A DNA stretch of 64,000 bases from Membranipora membranacea (lineage: Eukaryota; Bryozoa; Gymnolaemata; Cheilostomatida; Membraniporidae), in the NCBI GenBank assembly GCA_914767715.1, contig OU612070.1, forward strand, positions 9,625,501-9,689,500. Reading direction: 5' to 3'. A program made the translations under genes and the position numbers. The notes below the pieces were generated by a model. It saw only the letters and a list, made by a program, of their open reading frames with translations. It ran no database searches and had not been told where the DNA came from. Below, one piece after another: positions 34,474 to 48,087 of this stretch; position 1 is the stretch's first letter; every line of letters begins with the position of its first letter.

Positions 34474-34761
34474 ATGTTGTATTTGCTCTGTCATGACGTA
34501 GATAATGCCACAAACACTTCTGAACATACAGCCGGTAGTAAAATCAAACCCCATAAATATAAAACATTGCGTCAGAAGTTTTTCCAGCAATTTATTTACA
34601 TCGGACAGACATGGAGTGACAGGAAACTTGAAAGATGCCATTTGACACTCATTGATTGCAGTGTCAAGGGAAGGAAAATAGATGAAGAGCACCCATTTAT
34701 ACTCATACTGAATTTCCTACCTGGCTTGTTTAACCCCTTATTTGAAAGTTGTTTCCGGTAG
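34474..34761 (+). CDS. Conserved small ORF of unknown function, copy 1
   Basis: A 95-codon plus-strand frame (core SKIKPHKYKTLRQKFFQQF) is retained in copy 2 at 55733-56008. The single substitution in the shared part is silent in this frame (CTC to CTT) but changes Glu to Lys on the opposite strand, which favours the plus strand slightly. A 2-bp insertion and a short tandem duplication near 55954-55985 change the C-terminus in copy 2. An overlapping minus-strand frame (34456-34692) is also open. Confidence 0.25.
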   Translation: MLYLLCHDVDNATNTSEHTAGSKIKPHKYKTLRQKFFQQFIYIGQTWSDRKLERCHLTLIDCSVKGRKIDEEHPFILILNFLPGLFNPLFESCFR

Positions 34762-35355
34762 AATTTTTCATGCTTATTGCAATGGTAATATTGTACCTTA
34801 CACCAAGCTGTAAAATAGGCGACTTATTGCCAAAAACGCTGCCAGTACTAGTAACCTGGGGTTTGTTTGATTTTTGTCATGTGTTTGTTCAATTGTTCAA
34901 TGTCTGCATTTGTTAGATCAAATTAGTTGTTGACGCACCCCCAGTTGTAACATATAAATTAGATGACCTTAGCAAGGACCACTGGATGTGAATAAGTAGA
35001 GGCAGCAGAGCTCAGATAATTTTCTTATTCCCCTGTGGTTTTATAACTGGATGATTTGAACTTGGAGAGATGCTATATTCTCTCCCATCGCTAATGGCAC
35101 TGAGAGATTTGTAATTGGAGAAATGCTATTTGTTGCTTCCCCCTGTTTCCGTAAAAGAATTCAAAACAGCTTTGAGAAGCTCTGATTGTCTTTCAAACCA
35201 GTTTGAGAGCACTTCCACTATTCAGCCTTTCATATAGTTATATGTAACCTTTCGTAATTTCTTGTGCAAGTTCATCTGATGTAATTTCTTGGGACAATGC
35301 ATCATCTCTACAATGATTGGTGTTGACTTTTTTAACAGACATTACTATGACCAAT
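34762..35355. other. End of block C, copy 1
   Basis: AT-rich sequence nearly identical to 56009-56634. No gene is seen. Block A2 begins at about 35356. Confidence 0.5.
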
Positions 35356-38090
35356 AAATTTCAAACTCAGTGGTTTTCTCATGAGTATCCTTGCTTTTCA
35401 TACAAGGGGCTTAGATAGGGGTAAGGCACTAGCTCCTTCAGAGCCAAACGATTTTCAGATATATGACCGGCTGGAACTGGACGGAGTTTGAGATGATTCC
35501 GACAGACTTTTCTCATGCAAAATTGACCCTAATGTAATCAGACACTGGCAGAGAATGACGACCCGCAGAGCCAAACGCTTTTCAGATTTATGACCAGCTT
35601 GAGTTGCTCTTCCATATTTTTTTCAATTTTCAAGTCAACACTATGAGTTTATCTCAGGAATTCGATGTTCTGGATTTTTAATATGCAATGAGGCAATGAG
35701 GGCTTGAACTGGTCGGAGTTTGATTTACCGACAAACTTTGTACTTTTGAATGGTGGCAACTGGAATGTTTCTTAGTGTAATCTGAACCTCCATTGAAACA
35801 GACACTGAGTGAGAACAGAGAGCCGCTGAACCAAACGGAACTATAAATTAGACCTCGACAGTTATATACTTCTATCGCCTCCATCTGCCATAAATTGGTC
35901 AAAATTCACTTCAAAAGCAATAGGCTGCTAAAGTCTTGCAGATAAACAATTTCGTGTTGTAAAAGTTGCTTACATGTTCCACATTTATTGGCTAAACAAA
36001 CAAAAAAATTGTAAAAAAATGTTATGGATTGTGAAATAATAACGCTCCCACAAATCATTCTCGACACAACTCTCTCATACAACTGTGAAAAGGATTGACA
36101 TAGCAAGGAATAAAACACATTATATAACTTGCAATAAAACTTGCGATGCACCACTTAATAGCATTTGCAGGCATTTGAAAAGCAGATAGAGTTATTTGAG
36201 GCCTCTGACTAAATGCACAGAATGCACAAACAACTTCCACCCCTGCGCTAGACACATTATCCGCCTTACACATTCTTGACATCACCTGAAAATTCATTTC
36301 ATTATTAAAACTTGACATTGGCCATGGTATCACAAGGGACATAATAATATAAACAATGAAAAGTCAAAGACTATGATTGTGGTCGTTGAGTGATCTGGAG
36401 TGACTTCTTAGGGGGGCTTATGGATTCAGGTGAGTAACTAAAGCGCAAATGGTTTGAAATTAAAACAATTTGTACAATCAGTCCAGGGAGGATAGGATAG
36501 TGTCAGTCAATGCAGTCAGTTTGTCAGTAAGAGTTGTCTACTAAATTTATCCAGTATTTATTTCAGTATAAACAGTATCCCTTTTCTCCAATGAGCTCCT
36601 AGAGGGATTCATTGCCCTCCCAAAAATCTGACTTGTCTCAGAATCACTTCCTTAGACTATTTTTTTCTCTAATTTTGTTGTATGCATTATACAGTCATTG
36701 ACCTGTTGTTGTTTAATTCCTACCTCCCATGCTGGGGCTTCGAGGGAGAAAGAAGCATATACATTATTTGACAAAGAACATCTTTCACAGGAAACTTCCA
36801 GTATGTAGACCTTATTCTGACACGAATGTCATACCAGACCAGGTGGGTACGAGCATGATAAGACCACCGCCACCTTTTGCAAGGATGCTCACTACTCAGC
36901 TAATTCTACCCCCATATTATTTTCTTATTTATATTTATTTTAATATTAATTCAATTTAAATGTTAATTTAATTTTATTTTATTTAACTTTACTTTACTCT
37001 ACTTTAATTTACTTCATTTTATTTTACTTTACTTTACTTATATTTTATTTTATTATATTATATTTTATTTTTTGATGTTCGTTTTATAAGTATGTATATT
37101 ATTGAGCAGTTTGTCTGTAATCACAACTAAGTTATATAAATACATTGCTCACAACATGTCACAGTTGTACGGAATTCTAGACTAACATCATAAACTTTAC
37201 ATTATCAAACTAACATTAAATATGATCATATTTTGATCATATTGATATAATTTCATTATAATATTTTTCATGTCGTTATATAATATGGTATATCCACCTA
37301 TTGTTAAGTAGGCATAATAATGACTTTATACAGACAGCACCTGAGCAACACAATAGATCACAATGCTTTGTTATGACATACACGAACATGAATTTTATAT
37401 ATCTCAGATGGAAACAGATACGACATTTTGCATCTATTCCCATCTGATCGGCCATTGTCCTATTGGGTGAACAGATACGATATAATATCCCCAAAATACC
37501 ATTGGATCATCTAAATGATACAATAGAATATTAATTCACTCAGCTATCTGCTACATTACAAAGCACCTTCATGGCTTTTTTTAAATAATGACAAAGAGGC
37601 GCAATATGCATGTTCTAGCTATTCATCACCGGCCACTGAGTGTATATACTGCTGCACAGGAGAGATGTACAACTCTGACCCAGAAGCTGTCACTCCGATC
37701 GATTGGAACTTCTTCCTAAGCTTGTTTGTTATTCCATCACTTTTTGCTCATAAGATAAACAATTTTTTGACACCTCCATTTATTTATAGAGATTTTAAAA
37801 AACACTACCAAGTTCAATTTTGGTGATAAACATTTACTTTTATATCATACTGATAATTTATGATACAAAGTTTCTGCTGCATACAATTCTTTACCACTAC
37901 ATTTGAGATCTAAAGAGAAGTTCAGCACACTCAAAACTTTACTATTCAACCATATGTTATCAACTTGACCAACATCATTGATGATATTATTTCCTTTCTG
38001 TTTCATTTTCGTTTTAAAAAATTCTTTTCTGGCTTTGAGTGCAAAACATTTCGAATGAGATGACTTTGGTTGCCACCAAAAGTATATATA
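35356..38090. repeat. Block A, copy 2
   Basis: Nearly identical to 56635-59370 (offset about 21279) and more distantly related to 14161-17450. It holds the same GAGCCAAACG subrepeats, the proline-rich frame and the retrotransposon tail. Confidence 0.93.
37840..37970 (+). pseudogene. Non-LTR reverse transcriptase tail, copy 2
   Basis: Same remnant as 17118-17390, reading YKVSAAYNSLPLHLRSKEKF and then LLFNHM. An in-frame stop lies just upstream (TTATGA near 37858). Confidence 0.6.
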
Positions 38091-41000
38091 TTCGCAGATG
38101 CCCACCATAATGGGACTCAATCCCGGTGGTAGAGGCAGGTTGACTTGGCATTCCACACAAAATGAAGTGCACTGGAAGCCATCTTGTCATATTCACTTAA
38201 AATTATAATTGTAAGGGACCTGCAATTTTATGGAGTTGAACTAAATCGACTTGCTATGCCTGCAAAAAATATAGGGATATCTTTATTTGACCAGGCTTAA
38301 GCTAATAAGATATTTGTCTAAATGTGAAGTGATTGAGATTGTCTATTTGCACCGGAGTTATGTTGCTTTAACCTGCCATCACATGAAGTTTACCGACTGT
38401 TTCTGGCAGCTCAGCAAGAAAGAATTGCTGACATTTATAATTATCTTGCAAGATTTTTCAGATGATATGTGTCATATACGGCCAGAAGAATTGAGACATG
38501 CATAAACCTCCTGCTTCCTGAGTCGTCCTCATGCAGACCTCGCAGATCAAAACTGGGCAGCAACAACAGCTAAACCATACCCCATAACACTGCACTAGCC
38601 AGCAGATGTCTCTTCATCAAATATGGGAATATGGTCTGAGACTGATGCCTATGCTGGTTGGGTGATGATATTTTTTGAATTTTATTAAATAATTCTTACG
38701 CTTTACGATGATTTTTTGTATATCAGATCAAATGTTATACATTTTGCAATGAATTTTCAGTTAACATCATGTGTATGCCGTATAAGATAATCAAGTAGAT
38801 GATATAAATAAAGACTCATCAGAGTGTTATCAATCTGCAGTGATAAATAAACACAAAAATTCACAGACACAAAAACTCTGCTGTGCTCAGTAATAATTGA
38901 GGGCTATTCCACAACGAATATCAATCTACTAGAATGAGTTATAGCAGGGACCCTTTCTGTAACTCAGCATAGTTGGTGATACTAGTGAGCTGGCTGATTG
39001 AAACATGGATAAGTGACAGCTAATATCTTGCATAACCTCAGCTGAATGCCTGCTAAATAAAACTAAGCAGACATTTAGTCGTATCCTTATTGAAACCACC
39101 CTCAGCATGACCAGATTCTCTCCAAGCAGCAGGTTTCCTGCATGCAGGGATTTGTATGTCTGTCATTGTGCTCTCTGATGGACGTTGCACGCCCTCTTCC
39201 TCCGCTGGCAAAAAAACCGCAGCAGATGGTGCCTCTGCTCCTTGATATTTCTTTTCTGCTTGCTACAACTCCAACTTGCTTTACTCGAACACCAAAACTC
39301 GCCCAACTTTTTCGAAGGCTGCCTAACAGGCAAGGACAGCTTAGCTGCAGTGGTGACTAGTGACTTATCACCCTCTACTAGAAACTATGACATCACAGGC
39401 TGAAGCACTGTGGTTCAAAATTAGGTGAGAAGTAGCTGCTGAAGTGGTAGTAACTGGGTCACAGGGTGTTTTGCTTCTGGTCAATTGATTGATTATCACC
39501 AGGCATCATCAAATTGCATGAAGGCTACATTATTGAATTCACCAAAAGGTGAAATTCGAAGGTACATGCGGTCAGTTCTTTGACTTAGGAAAACTGGCTA
39601 TTTGAGCCAAATTAGCATGCCATGCTTGAGAAACATCCGCTGAGGTGGCAGTATCTGGGACACAGGCCTCTGGCTACTGGTAAACCGTGGACCCTTCAAC
39701 GGCCATTTTTTCTTGGAAGGAACCTGGGAATTTTATCGAGTTGAACTAAATCGACTTGCTATGCCTGCAAAAAACAAAGGGATATGTTTACTTGACCAGG
39801 CTTAAGCTAATAAGATAATTGTCATAAATGTAAAGTGATTGAGATTGGCTATTTTCACCGGAGTTATTTTGCTTTAATCTGCCATCACACGAAGTTTTCC
39901 GACTGTTTCAGGCAGCTCAGCAAGAAAGAATTGCTGACATTTATAATTATCTTGCAAGATTTTTCAGATGACATGTGTCATATACTGCCAGAAGAATTTA
40001 GACATGCATAAACACCTGCTTCCTGAGTCGTCCTCATGCAGACCTCGCAGATCAAAACTGGGCAGCAACAACAGCTAAACCATACCCCATAACACTGCAC
40101 TAGCCAGCAGATGTCTCTTCATCAAATATGGGAATATGGTGTGAAACTGATGCCTAATGCTGATTGGGTGATGATATTTTTTGAATTTTATTAAATACTT
40201 TTTACGCTTTACTATTATTTTTTTGTAAATCAGATCAAATAATATACATTTTGCAATGAATTTTCAGTTAACATCATGTGTATGCCATATAAGATAATCG
40301 AGTATATGATATAAATAAAGACTCATCAGAGTGTTATCAATCTGCAGTGATCAATAAACACAAAAATTCACAGACACAAAAACTCTGCTGTGCTCAGTGA
40401 TAATTGAGTGTTTTTCTACAACCAATATCAATCTACTAGGATGAGTTATAGCAGGGGCCCTTTCTGTAACTCAGCATAGTTTGTGATACTAGTGAGCTGG
40501 CTGATTGAAACATGGATAAGTGACAGCTAATATCTTGCATAACTCAGCTTAATGCCTGCTAAATAAAATTAAGCAGACATTTAGTCGTATCCTTTTTGAA
40601 TCCAGCCTCAGCATGACCAGATTCTCTCCAAGCAGCAGATTTCCTGCGTGCAGGTATCTGTATGTCTGTCATTGTGCTCTCTGATGGACGTTGCACGCCC
40701 TCTTCTTCCGCTGGCAAAATAACCGCAGCAGATGGTGCCTCTGCTCCTTGATATTTCTTTTCTGCTTGCTACAACTCCAACTTGCTTTACTCGAACACCA
40801 AAACTCGCCCAACTTTTTCGAAGGCTGCCTAACAGGCAAGGACAGCTTAGCTGCAGTGGTGACTAGTGACTTATCACCCTCTACTAGAAACTATGACATC
40901 ACAGGCTGAAGCACTGTGGTTCACAATTAGGTGAGAAGTAGCTGCTGAAGTGGTAGTAACTGGGTCACAGGGCGTTTTGCTTCTGGTCAATTGATTGATT

Positions 41001-44000
41001 ATCACCAGGCATCATCAAATTGCATGGAGGCTACATCATTGAATTCACCAAAAGGTGAAATTCGAAGGTACATGCGGTCAGTTCTTTGACTTAGGAAAAC
41101 TGGCTATTTGAGCCAAATTAGCATGCCATGCTTGAGAAACATCCGCTGAGGTGGCAGTATCTGGGACACAGGCCTCTGGCTACTGGTAAACCGTGGACCC
41201 TTCACTGGCCATTTTTTCTTGGAAGGAACCTGGGAATTTTATCGAGTTGAACTAAATCGACTTGCTATGCCTGCAAAAAACATAGGGATATGTTTACTTG
41301 ACCAGGCTTAAGCTAATAAGATAATTGTCATAAATGTGAAGTGATTGAGATTGGCTATTTTCACCGGAGTTATTTTGCTTTAATCTGCCATCACATGAAG
41401 TTTTCCAACTGTTTTAGGCAGCTCAGCAAGAAAGAATTGCTGACATTTATAGTTATCTTGCAAGATTTTTCAGATTATATGTGTCATATACGGCCAGAAG
41501 AATTGAGACATGCATAAACCTCCTGCTTCCTGAGTTGTCCCCATGCAGACCTCGCAGATCAAAACTGGGCAGCAACAACAGCTAAACCATACCCCATTAC
41601 ACTGCACTAGCCAGCAGATGTCTCTTCAGCAAAGATGGGAATATGGTCTGAAACTGATGCCTAATGCTGATTGGGTGATGATATTTTTGAATTTTATTAA
41701 ATAATTTTTACGCTATACGATTATTTTTTTGTAAATCAGATCAAATAATACACATTTTTGCAATCAATTTTCAGTTAATAGCACCATGTGTATGCCGTAT
41801 AAGATAATTGAGTATATGATAATTGAGTATATGATATAGATACAGACTCATCAGAGTGTTATCAATCTGCAGTGATCAATAAACACAAAAATTCACAGAC
41901 ACAAAAACTCTGCCGTGCTCAGTGATAATAGAGGGCTTTTCCACAACGAATATCAATCTACTAGGATGATTTACAGCAGGGGCCCTTTCTATAACTCAGC
42001 CTAGTTTATGATATTCGTTAGCCGGCTAATTGAAACATGTATGAGTAGTAGCTTATATCTCGCATAACCTCAGCTAAATGCCTGCTAAATAAAAATAAGC
42101 AGACATTTAGACGCCTACTTATTGAAACCACCCCCTGCATGCCCGGGTTCTCTCCAAGCAGCAGGTTTCCTGCGTGCAGGGATCTGTCTGTCTCTGTTCT
42201 CTCTGATGGACGTTGCACGCCCTCTTCCTCCACTGGCGATATAACCACAGCAGATGGTACCTTATCTTCTGGGTATTTTGTTCTGCTTGCCTCAACTTAA
42301 ACTCGCTTTCCTCAAACACCAGAGTACTCTCCTAACTTTCATGGAAGGCTGCATATTAGGCAAGGACAGCTTATCTGCATTGGTGATTAGTGACTTATCT
42401 CCCTCTCCTAGAAACTATGACGGCACAGGTTGAAGAACTTTGGTTCACAATCAACTGAGAACTAGCTGCTGAAGTGTCTTGCTTCTGGTTAAATGATTGA
42501 TCGTCACCAGACACCATCATCGTCGTATTGCAAGGAGGCCCCATTTTTAAATTCATCGAAAGGTGAAACTTGACGGTACAAATGGCCAGTTTTTTTACTT
42601 ACGGTAAACTGGCTGGACAAGAGAGAATTGTTGCAATTTTAATTATTTTTCAATGACAACTTTCACTCATCAGTGAGAGATTTATGCGAACCTGCGCTCT
42701 ATTCGCAGATGCCTACAAGAATTGGGACTCAATCCCGGTGGTAGAGGCAGCTTGACTTGGCATTCCACACCAAATGAAGTACATTGCTCTGTGTCCTAAG
42801 ACACTGTGGTCGTCGAGTCACATTGGAAGCCATCTAGTCACATCCACTTAAAAGTATAACTGGAAGGAACTTGGTAATTTCATCGAGCTCAATTAAATCG
42901 ACTTGCTTTGCCTGCAAATAACATAGGGTTATGTTTACTTGACCAGGCTTAAGCTAATAAGATAATTGTCATAAATGTGAAGTGATTGGGATTGACTATT
43001 TTCACCGGAGTTATTTTGCTTTAACCTGTCATCACACAAAGTTTTCCGACTGTTTCAGGCAGCTCAGCAAGAAAGAATTGCTGACATTTATAATTATCTT
43101 TCAAGATTTTTCAGATGATATGTGTGATATACTGCCAGAAGAATTGAGACATGCATAAACCTCCTGCTTCCTGAGTCGTCCTCATGCAGACCTCGCAGAT
43201 CAAAACTGGGCAGCAACAACAGCTCAACCACACCCCATAACACTGCACTAGCCAGCAGATGTCTCTTCATCAAATATGGGAATATGGTCTGAAACTGATG
43301 CCTAATGCTGATTGGGTGATGATATTTTTTGAATTTTATTCAATAATTTTTACGCTTTACTGTTATTTTTTTGTAAATCAGATCAAATAATACACATTTT
43401 TCAATGAATTTTCAGTTAGCATCATGTGAATGCCGTATGAGATAATTGAGTATAATGATATAAATAAAGACTCATCAGAGTGTTATCAATCTGCAGTGAT
43501 CAATAAACCCAAGAATTCATGACACAAAAACTCTGCTGTGCTCAGTGATAATTAAGGCATTTTCCACAAAGAATATCAATCTACTAGGATGAGTTACAGC
43601 AGGGGCCCTTTCTATAAATCCTAGTTTATGAATTTCGTTAGCCGGCTAACTGAAACATGGATAAGTGGCAGCTAATATCTCGCTAATAACCTCAGCTAAA
43701 TGCCTGCTAAATAAAATTAAGTAGACACTTAGACGCATACTTATTGAAACCACCCCCTGCATGACCAGGTTCTCTCCAAGCAGCAGGTTTCCTGCATGCA
43801 GGAATCTGTCTGTCTGTCATTGTTCTCCTTGAGGGGTGTTGCACGCCCTCTTCCTCTTCCTCCACCGGCAAAATAACCGCAGCAGACGGTGCCTTTACTT
43901 CTGGTCTTTTTTTTCTGCTTGCCTCAACTCCAACTCGTTTTCCTCAAACACCAGAGTACACTCCTAACTTTCATTGAAGGCTGCCCGACAGGCAAGGACA

Positions 44001-44470
44001 GCTTATCTACATTGGTGACTAGTGACATGTCTCCCTCTCCTAGAAACTATGACGCCGCGGGTTGAAGCACTGTGGTTCACAATCAGCTGAAAAATAGCTG
44101 CTAAAGTTGCAGTAACTGGGTCACAGGTTTCTTGCTCCTGGTCAACTGATCAATCATCACCGGACATCATCGTTGTCGAATAGCATGGAGGCAACATTAC
44201 TAAATTCACCAAAAGGTGAATTTTGAAGGTACAAATGGCCAGTTTCTTTACTTAGGAAAACTGGCTAGTTGAGCCAAGGTTGGCATGCCATGCCTGAGAA
44301 ACAGCTGCTTAGGTGGTAGTATCTGGGTCACTCGTCTCTTGCTGCTGGTAAACCAATTGACCTGTCACTGGTCATTTTTTCTTGCAAGCTTGTCTGGTGA
44401 CTATTTCTGTAGCATAGCAATGGTTGTGCTGCCTTCGATTAAGCACAGCAACTCCTTTAGTTCAAGGTTA
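38090..44470. repeat. Block B, copy 2: four 1.5-kb subunits
   Basis: The landmark GGCAGCTCAGCAAGAAAGAA lies at 38405, 39911, 41416 and 43058 (spacing 1506, 1505, 1642). Subunits two and three are especially close to each other, suggesting the latest internal duplication. A 17-bp tandem duplication (ATAATTGAGTATATGAT) occurs near 41803-41836. No gene is called; the 72-codon frames at 39185 and 40691 are repeats of the frame at 18540. Confidence 0.93.
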
Positions 44471-45206
44471 TGAGATACACAACCTGAATATTTCCTAATG
44501 ATGAGTTCCGTTGTTATCCTATTTTAGAAGCCAAACTAGGTGAATTGAATCAATATCTATCCTACATTTTTGTGTTCTGACCGGTGAGCAGGTGCTGACA
44601 CAGCAACCATTTGATGAAGAGTCATTAACCGTATAGCACCAGAAGAGTTTTGTTTTGAATCTCATTAAACAATGATCAAAGTGAACATCTGACAGTCGAT
44701 TCTTTGGTAAAAGTTATGGTAACAGTTTATATGACCAACACAATGTGGAAAAGTTAGGGTTTGAACAATGAGACATTTAAATTTAAATTTAAGTGTGACA
44801 CATGGATGTCCTTGCCGTATTTACTCTTGCGTAAAATTATTGAAGCAGTACCATAAAGCATTTAAATACATTTTTAATCCATCAACACATAATACATTCA
44901 CAATCATCAACATGCACAAGCCATGGAGCGAAGAATCAGAAATAACTTGCAAGGCATTATAATAATATGGATTATATTTGTAATCCATTATTCTAAAACA
45001 CACAGGCTTCAAGACAATGCTGGCATCAACGAATGATTCAGCCGCAGCAGAAATTTCAGATTTTGCTGATAATACAATTATCTTATTAACATACAATTAA
45101 AAGAGGATTTCATCTCAGCAATCCATAACCTCTGTAAATTATTATGACATTATAGGAAAAACAATTGTCATACAAATAAAGCTCTTCAAATTTTTACCTG
45201 TATTTT
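44470..45206. other. Start of block C, copy 2
   Basis: Matches 22030-22780. No supported gene. Confidence 0.4.
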
Positions 45207-45250
45207 GCTAGTATTAGTTATACCGGTATTAGTTATATACCGGTATTATC
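45207..45250. repeat. 15-bp minisatellite, copy 2 (contracted)
   Basis: Only two to three TTAGTTATACCGGTA units, one with an extra TA, at the same place where copy 1 has about 14-15. Confidence 0.95.
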
Positions 45251-45579
45251 TATATCTGCTCAAAACCAAGAGAACGCATCACACGTGTTTATCGTCAAAC
45301 CAGCGAAAGCAGATGCAATAAGATTGTAATATTATATGAATCTGTAGATTATTGACGACGAGTCAGAGAATAATTTTTCGTAAAAAGTTTGCTTTATTTT
45401 TATTGTTTAAAATTGCTTCTTAGAACTGCCTTTTAAAATTTGTTTTGTATTCTCGCTTGATTGCTTGGACGCATTGCTATTTGTTACACCAAAGTGCGTC
45501 CGCTAAAACGAACATCAGACATTTGCACAAGTGCACAATTATGACCATCTACAGCAAAGATTACACAATTATTAATATG

Positions 45580-45665
45580 TTGTAATATGTAATATGTAAA
45601 ATGTAATATATAATATGCAATATGTTATAAGTAATATGCAATACGTAATATGTAATATGTAATAT
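45580..45665. repeat. 7-bp microsatellite (TGTAATA), copy 2
   Basis: Degenerate tandem TGTAATA/TGCAATA units, longer and more variable than at 23343-23400 in copy 1. Confidence 0.8.
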
Positions 45666-47702
45666 GGTGAGAGCAGAACTAACTATCAACAGCAAACCAG
45701 GCATATGTGATTAATCAAGGGCTGCACTAACAATACTGGTAGATATAGATACTGGATAATATAGATTCTGGATAATATATCTACGGTTCTCCTCTCCAAT
45801 AACAACAAAACGCATGACAAATTGGAAATTATACTGTGATACAAGGCACTACTATAAAATTTATAATTCACAATTTATATGCATGACTGTTGCATCAATT
45901 CTAAGCTATGAATTATTACCTCAACAGAAGGATCGTTTGGAAACCTGCAGTTGACTCGCAAGTCTTATTTAACATCCGATAAGCGACTCCTCCTAGAACT
46001 ACTAAAACTAGAACAGACTGGCTGATCTATAGAGCTATAATGGACGGACTCTTCTTTTTTAATTTTTTAATGCACAAAAATCAACGAATCAAATGAAATG
46101 CTATTATGAAGAGGCACATAATTGGTTTGCTGCCTATTGTAAGATATAATATGCAGAGATCAAATTGATCCATTCCCCTGTGCAGATACAGGAACACGAG
46201 CCAAACTTGATAATATTTTACACTAATTACTTTAAATTATTTAGCTCATTCAATATAAGAGTTATAAAATGCCATATTCATCCACTAAATTGGAAATACA
46301 TTGAGTATAGGAAAGCTAAAGGGAATATCGAAACAAAAACTGATTCATTGCCCCGAGAATGTTACTCTAAGACAAAAAACAATGTGCACAAATTCCATAG
46401 TGATGAGTAGGATTTACTGCAACTGCATTCAGTTGGCAGCTGCATGGTTCAGGAAAAGACAATTAAAAAAAAGGCTGCTAAGCCCTAAAACTTCATCAAT
46501 CCATATCCTTTCATTATTATCTTATTAGCAAGGCATGCTAACAACGCTCCAACAATGTGTAATTACACAAAAACCATTGAGATTCCAAATAATTGCAATG
46601 TGGGATAACATAGCCATGTCCTATCGCAAAATCAAATTCATTGCTTCAAACCTTGAATATCAAGTTGTACATATTGATTTTGGAGTTATGTCCTTTATGT
46701 GTACGGGGGCACAACTACTGCCATTTCTACATAATTACGCAAAACTGCTAAGGCAGGGAGTTTGGGACGGTCAAAGGTTGGAGGAGATATTTCTTCTAAC
46801 ATTGATTATGGCAGTATCGTAATTCGGATTTATCAGATCCTATATTGTCAGTACTTTGTCATTCCAGTCCATTGTCATGCTTTGTCTCAAGACCTAGGAC
46901 CGGTCTCACAAATTGGGATTGTCATAGGCTATGATAGCTTGTATCTGCTCATTAGGTATAAGACTAAGAATTTTTCGAAGATCAATGAACTCACACTGCT
47001 CCTTGTCTAAAAAGTCACTCTCAGTACAACTAACTATAGTCAATTAATGTGGCTGGTTGGACTGATAACAGTTACGAGGATTCATTTTATGGTCAACAAT
47101 TATATTAAATCTTCTAATTTTACTATCTTGTTGATAGCAAAATCAGGTTTCAGGTGATACCTGTCTGGAGGGGTAACTACTTTACTTGCAGAGGGGCAGG
47201 ATTTTCATGTTACATTCCCTTCGCTAAGTCAGAGGTCTCAAACACAAAAATTTAAAAAAATTAATTAAAAGGTGTATTAAATTTGTATCACGGTACCTCA
47301 CCAAACAGCGTAACTATGAGATGGTGAGAGTTTTATGGTGCCTCCAAAATTATGGCACCTTCAGAACTGCAGAGTTGATCTTTGCTGATGCTGTCATCAT
47401 CGCACAAACCATCTGTTATGTTGATCAACCTGAAACACAAATTAAAGCTACCTTTTATTTACTGAGTAATGCATAAGATTAGTTAGCAAGACCTTTTTCG
47501 TGAAAATGGTTACATTAAACCTTTAGCCCATAAGAATAAGTGATTTTGTAAGGCTACAATATCAAATCAAACAATTTGGAACAAACAGGTTTTCTCAAAA
47601 GCCATTTCAGTGGGCAACAGAGAAACTGTGTTAGACAATCATTGCGGTGCGAGGTATTGTCTTACATCAAGTTTCAGTCTTGCTCCATAAATTCCTCTCT
47701 CT
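45666..47702. other. Block C spacer, copy 2, with empty hAT site
   Basis: Matches 23400-26477 without the hAT element. The empty target site is at about 46610-46617. The 95-codon frame at 46535-46822 spans that site and is interrupted in copy 1; it has no recognised domain and I do not call it a gene. Confidence 0.5.
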
Positions 47703-48087
47703 TCAGCTTTTAAGTTTTGTTGGACGAAGCTGGTAGTAGCTGCTAGTAGCTGTCACCTCCATTTCAGACTGAAAACAAAAGATTTACTGATACAAGGTAT
47801 ATAACAGAGCACAGGGGGAAAAAATTACCAAATTTTAAAAGGTTTCTTGCTCCAATCTCCAATTTCATTACTCTTAACTCTGCCTGCCCAACTTTTTTCA
47901 TGATGATTATCAGTGGATGATAATGGAATATATACTACCATTTACCATAAAAGTAATAAGTTTCTTACCAAAGAACGGTAGTTTCTCAACAGCTGACTTG
48001 AATAGTCCATCATAATACAGTCACAGGTATTGAGATCATCAACTCGGGTGTTCTTCTGATTAACTCCCTTTGATTTCTCCCCTAATC
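47703..48087 (-). CDS. 3' end of the tyrosine-tail gene, copy 2
   Basis: Exons 48087-47969 and 47768-47703 correspond to 26862-26744 and 26543-26478, with the same splice sites and phase. Two amino-acid changes are seen: Ser to Cys in NTSDC (penultimate exon), and Phe to Ser at the first codon of the terminal exon. The decayed exon modules 2 and 3 also recur upstream (about 48420-48550 and 48655-48735). Confidence 0.6.
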
